Shown here: positions 38,340 through 46,452 of the stretch, piece after piece
Position numbering within the stretch: position 1 is the first letter of the stretch
How the letters are laid out: each line of letters starts with the position of its first letter
Origin: Komagataella phaffii GS115
Lineage: Eukaryota; Ascomycota; Pichiomycetes; Pichiales; Pichiaceae
Direction of reading: 5' to 3'
NCBI RefSeq assembly: GCF_000027005.1
Contig: NC_012964.1
Location: forward strand, 744,001 to 808,000
Length of the DNA: 64,000 bases
The notes under the pieces: model-generated
Told to the model about the DNA's origin: nothing
Databases searched by the model: none
The model's input: the letters and a program-made list of their open reading frames with translations, nothing else
Made by a program: the position numbers and the translations under genes

Positions 38340-39869
38340 ATGACTGAAAAAGAGCATTATGAGCAACTCTGTTATGCCTGCCGAATTGCGGACGTGGAAC
38401 AGGTCGAAATGTTGGTTTCGTCAGGCATAGACGTTAATAGGGTTGATGAATGGGACTATTCTCCTCTGATTCTAGCTAGTTTGTGTGGTCATTTGAACGT
38501 AGTGAAATTATTGCTCAAAGTTGGTGCCATTTGTGATCGAGATACATTTCAAGGAGAAAGATGTATATACGGTGCATTGAATGACGAGATTCGAAATGTC
38601 CTTCTGAGTTACGACATCAGTAAGAGTGTCAACGAATCGCAGCCATTTTCTGCTCATATACATAAATTAATCAGTGGCAAGGCGACAGTGAATACAAAGG
38701 ACATGCTGCTGAACAACTGTGTCCCTGTTCACAGGTGGTACATAAGTAGCCAACAGGTTGGCATCAGCATCGATCATTCAAATGTCACCTTGAACTATGA
38801 CACAAAAATTGTTGAACAATTGATTAAGTTCTTGTACCTGTCTCCCCAGTTTCAAGTTAATGAGTCGGACTTGAAGCCTCTTGTACAATGTAGCAAGGAT
38901 TTTGGAATAGCATGTTTCCAGCAGTTATGCAATGAGTACTTGGAGCTCTCCGCGCAGAACGATATCAAGAGACTGTCCAAGTTGAGACATAAAATACAGT
39001 TTAGCCAAAGCTTGCACACAAGAGATCTGTTAAAAGAATTTGTGGAAACTCAAGTTCTCGGCGCAAAGATTGAGCTGGGTTCTTCCACCGACATTTCACC
39101 TGTCAAGGAGAAACTTTTCAACCTAGAAAGCTGTCCAGATATAATACTCCGACTTGGAAATGCATTTTATCCAGCTCATCGATCAATGATGGTAAGGTCG
39201 GGTTATTTTGATTTGATGTTACAATCCTCTTTTGCGGAAGCAAGCAGTTACAACGAACTTACGGACGTTATATACCATAGAGACCAAGTCGATCCAAAAG
39301 TTGATATACAAGTCATTTCACTTACTGAAGAAATTGCTGATGAAAGGCTGTTTGAAATTCTACTTCGATACGTCTATTATGATGAAACATCTGTCCCAGC
39401 AAACCTCAGCTTGGAGACTCTGTACATGAGTGATCAGCTGATGGTTGACAAATTAAAGACCATGGCCGCAATCGCAATCACAAATGACTGGGAAAGTACA
39501 GGCTATTCATTATACGAGATCTTAGAGGCTGCTTGGGTGACAAGAGTACACAGATTGGAAACGTTTGTTGCCCACGAGTTTGCCAAACATTTTGACCACT
39601 ATGTCACGCAACCAGAGTTCAAAGAGGTAATAATGGAGAGTGCAAATAGAATTGATGCTAGACAAGCGGTGGACTCTATTGAACTCATTGATGACATCAG
39701 GTTCTATCTTACCCGAGTTTATTCCATTGATTTCGAAAAACCTTATCATCCTGAAGTTGACTATGAAAAATGGGAAATTCAACAGATGAACAGTGACAAC
39801 GTTATTCAATACAATCGCTGTCTTCAGGAGATTGAAAATCTACTGGCTGAATGTGGATTTGACGCATGA
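38340..39869 (+). CDS. Ankyrin-repeat and BTB/POZ protein, YIL001W-like
   Basis: 509 residues, close to S. cerevisiae YIL001W (513). N-terminal ankyrin repeats (about 5-75: CRIADVEQVEMLVSSGIDVN, PLILASLCGHLNVVKLLL), a middle region, and BTB/POZ segments in the C-terminal half (PDIILRLGNAFYPAHRSMMVRSGYF near 271-295; ERLFEILLRYVYYDE). Same architecture as animal ABTB1. BTB proteins of this kind often serve as cullin-3 adaptors; whether this one does is unknown. It follows INP51 as in S. cerevisiae. Confidence 0.85.
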   Translation: MTEKEHYEQLCYACRIADVEQVEMLVSSGIDVNRVDEWDYSPLILASLCGHLNVVKLLLKVGAICDRDTFQGERCIYGALNDEIRNVLLSYDISKSVNESQPFSAHIHKLISGKATVNTKDMLLNNCVPVHRWYISSQQVGISIDHSNVTLNYDTKIVEQLIKFLYLSPQFQVNESDLKPLVQCSKDFGIACFQQLCNEYLELSAQNDIKRLSKLRHKIQFSQSLHTRDLLKEFVETQVLGAKIELGSSTDISPVKEKLFNLESCPDIILRLGNAFYPAHRSMMVRSGYFDLMLQSSFAEASSYNELTDVIYHRDQVDPKVDIQVISLTEEIADERLFEILLRYVYYDETSVPANLSLETLYMSDQLMVDKLKTMAAIAITNDWESTGYSLYEILEAAWVTRVHRLETFVAHEFAKHFDHYVTQPEFKEVIMESANRIDARQAVDSIELIDDIRFYLTRVYSIDFEKPYHPEVDYEKWEIQQMNSDNVIQYNRCLQEIENLLAECGFDA

Positions 39870-39886
39870 AATTGTAATTATGTATC

Positions 39887-40558
39887 CTATTTATTCTTCT
39901 TGGTCTTCCTCACATTGCTAGATCCGACCTTCTTATTTTTAGGGGCAGTGGCAGGCTTTTGGAAATATGAAGCACCAAATGTAGCATATAAAGCATATAT
40001 TAGACCACCAAAACTTGCTAGTAGTACCAATTCCAGAAACAGCATCTGCGGTTGGAAGACTGAAATTTGGGGATCAGAAACAGTAATGAGTTGATTTTTG
40101 CTTCCTAGCAACATCAGTTGATCGTCCTTGAGGACATAAATTGAGGGGACAAACAAATAGTTTTCAGGCTCAAGATCAATGCCAATCTTTTGGGTGAATT
40201 CGAAAGTCATGTCTTTAAGAAGCTTCAATGGACCAACAGAAGAGGCAGTTAAGTTTCTCTTGGTTAGACCGGTCACAGGGTCATTGAATGACCCTGCAAC
40301 TCCTACGACGGAAACAGATTCATCTTCCCCGTTTTTGATGTTGTAGGTAACAGAGATCTCTTCGCCATTCACCAACTCTATCAGTTTGGTTGACTCGAAG
40401 GACTGAGGGTGCTCGTCAATCTCGTAGGTAACTCTAATGTTGAACGGTTTCTGTTCAGTAGGAACAAATTCCTCATCAGTATCAGGATCACATAGAGTGG
40501 TTTGAGTCAAAAATCCAAGTCCAACTAAGGCCAGAGTGGATAATCTAAGAAACTTCAT
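39887..40558 (-). CDS. IRC22: TRAP-alpha-like ER membrane protein IRC22
   Basis: 223 residues. Signal peptide (1-23), lumenal beta-rich domain of the translocon-associated-protein alpha family (VTYNIKNGEDESVSVVGVAGSF), one transmembrane helix at about 172-194 and a lysine-rich cytoplasmic tail ending RKTKKNK. Length equals S. cerevisiae Irc22 (YEL001C, 225). Likely an ER protein; role in translocation is inferred from the animal homologue. In S. cerevisiae it is adjacent to WBP1; here INP51 and two other genes lie between. Confidence 0.88.
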   Translation of the reverse strand: MKFLRLSTLALVGLGFLTQTTLCDPDTDEEFVPTEQKPFNIRVTYEIDEHPQSFESTKLIELVNGEEISVTYNIKNGEDESVSVVGVAGSFNDPVTGLTKRNLTASSVGPLKLLKDMTFEFTQKIGIDLEPENYLFVPSIYVLKDDQLMLLGSKNQLITVSDPQISVFQPQMLFLELVLLASFGGLIYALYATFGASYFQKPATAPKNKKVGSSNVRKTKKNK

Positions 40559-41090
40559 GCTGGTGCTGGTGGGTAAGACGTGTTCGGTAGTTTAGCTCGA
40601 GAGATTTGGGCTGAAGGTCGTGTTCCGGTTTCAATATCTTATCGAGATAGGAATCATAATAATTTGATCCCGCTTGATGCTACCATCCCCGAACCTCTAT
40701 CGGTTCTGGAGAAGTCTGTTCTCTGAGCGTATATGTCTATACAAAGGTAGACTGATCTAATAAGGGCCTATCGAGAGAATCTAGTCTTGGTCTTTTCAGT
40801 ATCAACTAGCAACTCTCTGACTGATTATACGATCTTGATGGTACCTTTTGATCTGGTTCGCACTGACCTTCAGGAGATGCAGTTGAAGTACAGTGCATCC
40901 CTAACCTAGCATATCATATCTCCGGTGGATTGAGCTCCTATTAAAGGTCAAGCCCACGCTTAAGCATTCTTCAATAACACTGCTCGAAAAACATAGTTCA
41001 TCCCCACACTCTGCATAAATCATACATATCCCCTGAGTAAAGCTAGATGATTTTAAGGAGTTGACACTTCTTACGCATAGAACAATCAAG
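40559..41090. promoter_or_regulatory. Divergent IRC22/FTH1 promoter region
   Basis: 532 bp without a supported gene. I looked for iron-regulator GATA sites (Fep1 type, WGATAA) upstream of FTH1; CTTATCGAGATAG near 40640 is only a partial match. Confidence 0.35.
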
Positions 41091-42227
41091 ATGGGCATCG
41101 ATATATCGGATTATTTCTCTCCCCAAATATTCTTTATCATTCTGAGAGAAACCTTGGAAGCTGCAATTATCATTTCTGTGCTGCTGGCATTTTTGGACCG
41201 TTCATTTCACACATCAAGTGGCTATCAAGAATTGCCAACTGAACCGGCAACTTCTCAAGAATCAGATAATACTGCCGCGGAGATTGTTGGTGGCGAAAAA
41301 CTGTACAAAAGGTTGAGGCTTCAAGTTTGGGTGGGCAGTTTCCTAGGTTTGTTACTATGTCTCTTTATTGGGGGGATTTTCATTGTCGTGTTCAATGTCG
41401 CCGGGTCTGACTTGTGGGCATATACGGAGCATTACTGGGAAGGAGCTTTCAGTATTTTGGCAGCCGTAATTATATCAGTTATGGGATTGGCAATGCTGAG
41501 GCTAAATCAAATGAAGTCCAAATGGCATCTCAAGTTAAACAATTTGATTTTGAACCAAACCTTACAAAAGGAGAACCAAACGGAGAAATATGCCATGTTT
41601 TTTCTCCCATTCATAACCACTCTCCGAGAAGGCATGGAAGCAGTGGTCTTTATCGGAGGGGTTGGGCTGGACCAACCCCTGAGTACAATACCTGCCTCCT
41701 TGTTACTGGGACTTGCCATTGGAGTTAGTGTAGGAATCGCATTGTACAAAACGGGACATACAATGTCATTGCGATTGTTCTTGATTGGTTCCACGGGATT
41801 TTTGTATTTGGTAGCTGCTGGTCTGTTCTCCAAAGGAGTGTGGCAGTTTGAACTTCAAAAGTATATTGACCGATGTGGCGGCCAAGACATGTCAGAAGTT
41901 GGGTCTGGACCAGGTTCCTACGACATTGGAAACTCTGTTTGGCATGTCAACTGCTGCAATGGTGAAATGGACGGTGGTTGGATGTTGTTCACTGCTCTGT
42001 TTGGTTGGACCAACAGTGCCACCTATGGATCTGTGACAAGTTACATCGTTTTCTGGGTCATTTTGGTAGCTAGCTTACGAATGCTGAGGTTTGAAGAGAA
42101 AAATGGCTATCTCCCTTTTATTCCCCTAAGCTGGCAGGCGAAGAGATGTAAAAAACGCATACTTTTACTACGGTCGAATCACACCTTATCGCAAGAGCCA
42201 TCCAACAACCAGGGCAGTTCTGAATAG
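41091..42227 (+). CDS. FTH1: Vacuolar iron permease FTH1
   Basis: 378 residues from the ATG at 41091 (open frame starts earlier at TTG). Oxidase-dependent iron permease with seven predicted TM helices and two REXXE iron-binding motifs, RETLE (19-23) and REGME (179-183). Runs GLDQPLSTIP, GQDMSEVGSGPGSYDI, WHVNCCNGEMDGGWM and the tail SWQAKRCKKR fit Fth1 rather than the plasma-membrane Ftr1. Fth1 with the multicopper oxidase Fet5 moves iron out of the vacuole. The oxidase is not in this window. Confidence 0.9.
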   Translation: MGIDISDYFSPQIFFIILRETLEAAIIISVLLAFLDRSFHTSSGYQELPTEPATSQESDNTAAEIVGGEKLYKRLRLQVWVGSFLGLLLCLFIGGIFIVVFNVAGSDLWAYTEHYWEGAFSILAAVIISVMGLAMLRLNQMKSKWHLKLNNLILNQTLQKENQTEKYAMFFLPFITTLREGMEAVVFIGGVGLDQPLSTIPASLLLGLAIGVSVGIALYKTGHTMSLRLFLIGSTGFLYLVAAGLFSKGVWQFELQKYIDRCGGQDMSEVGSGPGSYDIGNSVWHVNCCNGEMDGGWMLFTALFGWTNSATYGSVTSYIVFWVILVASLRMLRFEEKNGYLPFIPLSWQAKRCKKRILLLRSNHTLSQEPSNNQGSSE

Positions 42228-42381
42228 TTTCTATTAAAGCTCCACAAACTAAATAAAAAAGTAAGAAAATAAAACAACAATATAATAGAAGTAACCATTA
42301 ATTCCTAATATACACATCTACCAACTAAAGATAGATTCCTAATTCACAAACAACTCATAAATATGTTACATATCAGAAAGC

Positions 42382-42780
42382 TTAAGCCTGGGTTGATGAG
42401 GTGTATTTGGTAACGGCACGAGTACCTTCAGAGACGGCGTGCTTAGACAATTCACCTGGAAGAATCAGTCTAACAGCGGTCTGGATCTCTCTTGCAGAGA
42501 TGGTAGACTTCTTGTTGTAAGAAGCCAACTTGGAAGCTTCAGAAGCAATTCTCTCGAAGATGTCGTTGACGAAAGAGTTCATGATAGACATGGCCTTCTG
42601 AGAGATACCGGTGTCAGGGTGAGTCTGCTTCAAAACCTTGTAGATGTAGGAAGCGTAAGACTCCTTTCTAACCTTAGATCTCTTCTTTGGTTCGGAAGAA
42701 GAAGAAGTCTTCTTTCCGGCAGTAGGCTTCTTCTCAGCTGGGGCCTTAGAGGCTGGTTTCTTCTCTGCTTTTGGTGCCAT
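42382..42780 (-). CDS. HTB1: Histone H2B
   Basis: 132 residues, intronless. Lysine-rich tail then histone fold ([20 protein letters not shown]...). The ubiquitination site is Lys125 in AVTKYTSS, equivalent to K123 of S. cerevisiae. Codon use is strongly biased, as expected of a very highly expressed gene. Divergent from H2A; a TATATATAAAC element lies about 70-80 bp upstream (42850-42861). Confidence 0.99.
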   Translation of the reverse strand: MAPKAEKKPASKAPAEKKPTAGKKTSSSSEPKKRSKVRKESYASYIYKVLKQTHPDTGISQKAMSIMNSFVNDIFERIASEASKLASYNKKSTISAREIQTAVRLILPGELSKHAVSEGTRAVTKYTSSTQA

Positions 42781-43330
42781 TTTGATTTGTTTAGGTAACT
42801 TGAACTGGATGTATTAGTTTGGTGACAAGCGGATGTGGGATATCAGTGTGTTTATATATACGTGATGGGGGGAGGACTCTCGTTTCCTATGATACCTTAT
42901 GGAATGGGACAGTACGCGCTAATTTGTCTCGTTCTGGATAGACTGCTCTGTTTTTCGTTACATACGAGTGGGAAGTGCGAACTTTTGTACCAGAGTGCGA
43001 AAAAAGTGGTGGCAATCCTGACGTTTGTACCAAGCGCGACGGCACATTATTGGTCAGTTTGTGCATTTTAGTTTTTCTTGAAAACATCTCGAAACATAAC
43101 AACTAGGACACCAATTCTACAGTGAAAACCATTCAGTGGAATGTGAACCCACATAAATCTTGCAGCAATAATACAACAATTTATGGCTCCTGCATTCTGA
43201 TTGGCTGAGCGTTTATTGCCATCGTGACTGTCCAATTTAGGACACACCCTTTCCTCAGAATATATAAACTGGTGATAATTCCTTCGTTCTGAGTTCCATC
43301 TCATACTCAAACTATATTAAAACTACAACA
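42781..43330. promoter_or_regulatory. Divergent H2B/H2A control region
   Basis: 550 bp. TATA boxes face both genes (TATATATAAAC, minus, 42850-42861; TATATAAA, plus, 43261-43268). In the middle two imperfect direct repeats, TTTTGTACCAGAGTGCGA (42983-43000) and GTTTGTACCAAGCGCGAC (43023-43040), flank GTGCGAAAAAAGTGG. GCGAAAAA resembles the core of yeast histone upstream activating sequences. CGCGC sites occur near 42917 and 43034. Confidence 0.65.
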
Positions 43331-43723
43331 ATGTCCGGTGGTAAAGGAAAAGCATCTTCGGCTGAAAAGGCCTCAACCTCAAGATCTTCTAAGGCAGGTT
43401 TGACCTTCCCTGTGGGAAGAGTCCACCGTCTTCTGAGAAGAGGTAACTACGCCCAAAGAATTGGTTCTGGTGCTCCAGTCTATTTGACTGCTGTCTTGGA
43501 GTACTTGGCTGCTGAAATTTTGGAATTGGCCGGTAACGCCGCCAGAGACAACAAGAAGTCCAGAATTATCCCAAGACACTTGCAATTGGCCATCAGAAAC
43601 GATGAGGAATTGAACAAGTTGCTGGGACACGTCACCATCGCCCAAGGTGGTGTCTTGCCAAACATTCAATCCGAATTGTTGCCAAAGAAGTCTGCCAAGG
43701 CCAAGGCTTCTCAGGAATTGTAA
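43331..43723 (+). CDS. HTA1: Histone H2A
   Basis: 130 residues, intronless. Canonical H2A fold ([49 protein letters not shown]) with the C-terminal ASQEL, so Ser127 is the Mec1/Tel1 damage-phosphorylation site. CTG codons at Leu35 and Leu98 show that CTG is leucine in this organism. Paired with H2B as in other yeasts. Confidence 0.99.
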   Translation: MSGGKGKASSAEKASTSRSSKAGLTFPVGRVHRLLRRGNYAQRIGSGAPVYLTAVLEYLAAEILELAGNAARDNKKSRIIPRHLQLAIRNDEELNKLLGHVTIAQGGVLPNIQSELLPKKSAKAKASQEL

Positions 43724-44051
43724 GTTTCTGCTTAGTTCCCAGTTCTATTACCGTTTTTATTCTATGTATACTAGTAGTAATGTAAATTATATTAAGAATA
43801 GTTTGTTCTTGTAGTTTATTGTATTTATCGTGTCGCGCGATAGAGATGCGAGATGCGCACATGAATTTGTTTGTTTGTTTCGTTTGTGCAGCTGTCTCTT
43901 GCATAATCTGTCTCTCTTTGTGACATATGATAGATTCAGAGTGTGTGAATTCTTATAAATATACCAAGGTTAGCGCGTTCCCTCCTTCTTTTCCCTTTGT
44001 CCTTTCTCTTTTCCCTTGTTCCCTTTCTTTCCGTTACCTTTAAACCAAACG
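43724..44051 (+). promoter_or_regulatory. H2A 3' flank and promoter of the small ORF at 44052
   Basis: 328 bp. Contains TATAAATA at 43954-43961, GCGCG at 43973-43977 and a long pyrimidine tract (about 43980-44040) before the ATG at 44052, an arrangement common in strongly transcribed yeast genes. Confidence 0.5.
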
Positions 44052-44255
44052 ATGCCAGTTAGACAAATTTACAGATTCGTGAGAAACCAATACGAAAAGA
44101 GATTCAATAGCTCCAAGAAGGAGAGCTCGGCCAACCCTGGGGCTCCAGCTGATGAAACCGCACCAGAAGCTGGAGACGCTGAGCAGGCTCCAGTGGAAGA
44201 GGTTGCAGCTGAAGCTGCTCCAGAGGCCGAGGCAGAAGCTACCACTTCAAAGTAA
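44052..44255 (+). CDS. Small protein of unknown function, basic head and acidic Ala/Glu tail
   Basis: 67 residues from the ATG at 44052; not recognised. Residues 1-22 are basic and amphipathic (PVRQIYRFVRNQYEKRF), as in mitochondrial targeting or membrane-surface helices; residues 27-67 are almost only Ala, Glu, Pro, Gly and Thr. A good TATA box, a pyrimidine-rich leader and frequent use of preferred codons (GCT, CCA, GAA, AAG) suggest high expression. It sits between H2A and SWD3 and overlaps no other gene. Confidence 0.6.
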   Translation: MPVRQIYRFVRNQYEKRFNSSKKESSANPGAPADETAPEAGDAEQAPVEEVAAEAAPEAEAEATTSK

Positions 44256-44397
44256 CCAACCATCTTCGTTCCCAGGCCTTTTTTTTCCACCTTTTGTTCC
44301 CTCATTCAGACACTGCTACCTAGTGAGCTAATCAAGTAATGCATTTCATCCCCTTTGATTTTGTATTTTCCTTTCCTTTTTATCTTGTGTGTTTTAG

Positions 44398-45351
44398 TTA
44401 AAGTTGATAAACTTTACATTCACCGACTCTAGATAGTGTTAGCAACTTGCCATTGTTGACCTGAACGTGTAGAATTGGGCTCCCTTCGCTAGCCTGGAGC
44501 AGACTAAGTAGCTTTCTGGATTTAACATCCCAAAGAAATACGCTGCCAAAATCTGATCCTGAAACCACAATTATCCTACTAGGATCCTTCTCATCTATGA
44601 AAAAATCTGTGTTGCAATTGTACTTCCCCATTTCTATCTTGCTGACCTCACCAATCCCCTGTTTATGGGCAAAAAATGTCTTGACAACCTTGTTATCCAT
44701 GTAATCCCACAACCTTACAGCTCCGTCAAGCGTACTGGCAAGGATATATTTCCCATTGGGAGAGAACCTGACGTACGAAACAGGATAGGAGACATCTCCC
44801 CCATCGTAGATCAAAGTCTTCAAACATTGTCCCGACTGGGTGTCAAATAGTCTGATCAACCCGTCATAGCTGGCACTGACAATGATGGTTCCATCCCATG
44901 ACAGATCGACAGCGCTGATTGGATCACTATGTGCACACAATGTTTTTAGACATTTTGAATTATTAATATCCCAGACTCTAATAGCCTCGTCAGATGAGCC
45001 ACTGATCAACAGATTCCCCTTATGGTTGAATTTCACACAGTTTACATGGTACGTATGCCCAACCAGAGTTTTCACGCATTTGAAAGACTCTATGGACCAT
45101 ATCTTGACCGTAGTATCATCTGATGCTGACGCTAAATATCTTCCGTCTTCAGACCAACTCAAATCAGACACTCCCAACGTGTGACCTTTCAATTCCTTTA
45201 CGCGATGGCCCTCTTGATCCAATATTTGGATAGTTCCATTGGCAAACGAAACAGCTATCAAACTTCCCTCTGGATTAAACTTGGCGCAAGTGGTATAACC
45301 AGACCCAAGTTGTATGTCTAGTACCAATTCATAGTCCACTTTCTGAACCAT
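44398..45351 (-). CDS. SWD3: COMPASS subunit SWD3 (WDR5-like WD40 protein)
   Basis: 317 residues from the ATG at 45351 (six codons inside the open frame, which begins at TTG). Seven WD40 repeats (for example GHTLGVSDLSWSEDGRYLASASDDTTVKIW, GHTYHVNCVKFNHKGNLLISGSSDEAIRVWD, split by me) closely resemble WDR5. Swd3 is a core subunit of COMPASS, which methylates histone H3 lysine 4. UMP1, SMY2 and SEC66 follow as in S. cerevisiae (YBR175W to YBR171W), which supports the ortholog call. Confidence 0.92.
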   Translation of the reverse strand: MVQKVDYELVLDIQLGSGYTTCAKFNPEGSLIAVSFANGTIQILDQEGHRVKELKGHTLGVSDLSWSEDGRYLASASDDTTVKIWSIESFKCVKTLVGHTYHVNCVKFNHKGNLLISGSSDEAIRVWDINNSKCLKTLCAHSDPISAVDLSWDGTIIVSASYDGLIRLFDTQSGQCLKTLIYDGGDVSYPVSYVRFSPNGKYILASTLDGAVRLWDYMDNKVVKTFFAHKQGIGEVSKIEMGKYNCNTDFFIDEKDPSRIIVVSGSDFGSVFLWDVKSRKLLSLLQASEGSPILHVQVNNGKLLTLSRVGECKVYQL

Positions 45352-45529
45352 GTCTTTGGAGTGGGGCAAGCTGAAGAGAAGGTTCTATTCTGATATTTAC
45401 GTCTCACTGAGAAGAGTTAACTACTTTACATCCAAACACCACGATTATCTAAACCTCGATCGCCACCAGTCTGGCATTCACTCAAACCAGCTCTATTTCA
45501 AGTTCTCCATAGACCCTGATCTACAGAAG

Positions 45530-46083
45530 ATGGTATGTATAGTCTGTTGATGTTTTAGTTGATCCAATTATTAACCTTGTGTTTAGGCCCCTTTAACTGT
45601 GATTCCTTTGAACGACAAAACATCGAAAGTTGACTCGACATCATTTGCTACGCCTTCCGTGGCTATACCGTCATTACCAGACACATTAAGAGAACAAAAG
45701 GGTCCTTTATCCATTGCCTCGGAGATAAATGGTAAACATCCATTGGAGGCCCGTCTGAGAAACTGGGAAGAAAATGAACACAACAATAGATTGGAAACTT
45801 ATAGAAGGATATTCGGTGCTGGAGAACCCATCAAAAGACAGATGGAATTAGGAATTGTTGATGCCACAGACTTCAAACCTACCATTCTTGGTGGACCATC
45901 CAACTTGCATAGAAACATATTACTGAACAAGGATACTTCCATTGACTGGGAAGATGTTTACACAGGTAGGTTTTTGTCAGCTTGTTCGATTTCACTTTTG
46001 AAAGTTACTAACAAAATTTAGGTTTCGATTCTGTTGCTTGTCCAGATATGCACACCGAGATGGAAAGAAAAGTTGGAATTTAA
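45530..46083 (+). CDS. UMP1: Proteasome maturation factor UMP1 (two introns)
   Basis: 147 residues from exons 45530-45532, 45587-45965 and 46022-46083. The first exon supplies only the ATG: donor GTATGT (45533), branch TATTAAC (45569-45575), acceptor TAG (45586). The second intron has GTAGGT (45966), TACTAAC (46006-46012) and TAG (46021). The product has PSLPDTLREQ, HPLEARLRNWEE, INDIRECT family signatures RIFGAGEPIKRQMELGIV and NILLNKDTSIDWEDVY, and ends MERKVGI. Ump1 is a short-lived chaperone inside half-proteasomes, degraded when the 20S core closes. No other ATG precedes residue 85, so the first-codon intron is well supported. Confidence 0.93.
45533..45586 (+). other. UMP1 intron 1
   Basis: 54 nt directly after the start codon: GTATGT...TATTAAC...TAG, phase 0. 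Confidence 0.85.
45966..46021 (+). other. UMP1 intron 2
   Basis: 56 nt, GTAGGT...TACTAAC...TAG, phase 1; it restores the conserved C terminus. Confidence 0.9.
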
Positions 46084-46452
46084 GTGTAATTAGAAAGAAA
46101 TCGATAGTATCCCAAACTATGTCCAAACTGGTAAGTAAATAAAATCCATCTTTACCCTAGTTGTTTCCTAGGTGTCATATCTTTTATTATCTATATTCTA
46201 CCTGACGAACCACAGTCGTGAACCATACACCGATCTTGCTTAGTTGAGCCCAAAACTGTTTCTGCCGTCTGTTCTCGTCTCTTTCTAACATCCCTGCGAT
46301 CCTCTTTCACGAACGTATTATTTGCACGCTCGCCTTCACGGCCGCGGTACCAAGCTGAAAAATAATACCCAGTGAAAAATTTAGTTTCCTCCACTAGTTC
46401 CCAATCCACCTTTTACCACTATCAACAAATACTATAACATCCAAAGAAGATC
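46084..46452 (+). promoter_or_regulatory. UMP1 3' flank and SMY2 promoter
   Basis: 369 bp, tandem genes. No gene supported; an antisense frame of 72 codons here shows no recognisable protein. Confidence 0.35.

Noticed and set aside
40620..40660. Iron-responsive GATA site upstream of FTH1
   Set aside because: CTTATCGAGATAG matches the WGATAA consensus only in part; no second site nearby.
42439..42798. 119-codon ORF antisense to H2B
   Set aside because: Explained by biased codon use of the histone gene.
45350..45550. 66-codon plus-strand ORF between SWD3 and UMP1 as a separate gene
   Set aside because: It runs into the UMP1 start and first intron and encodes nothing recognisable; better read as UMP1 leader.
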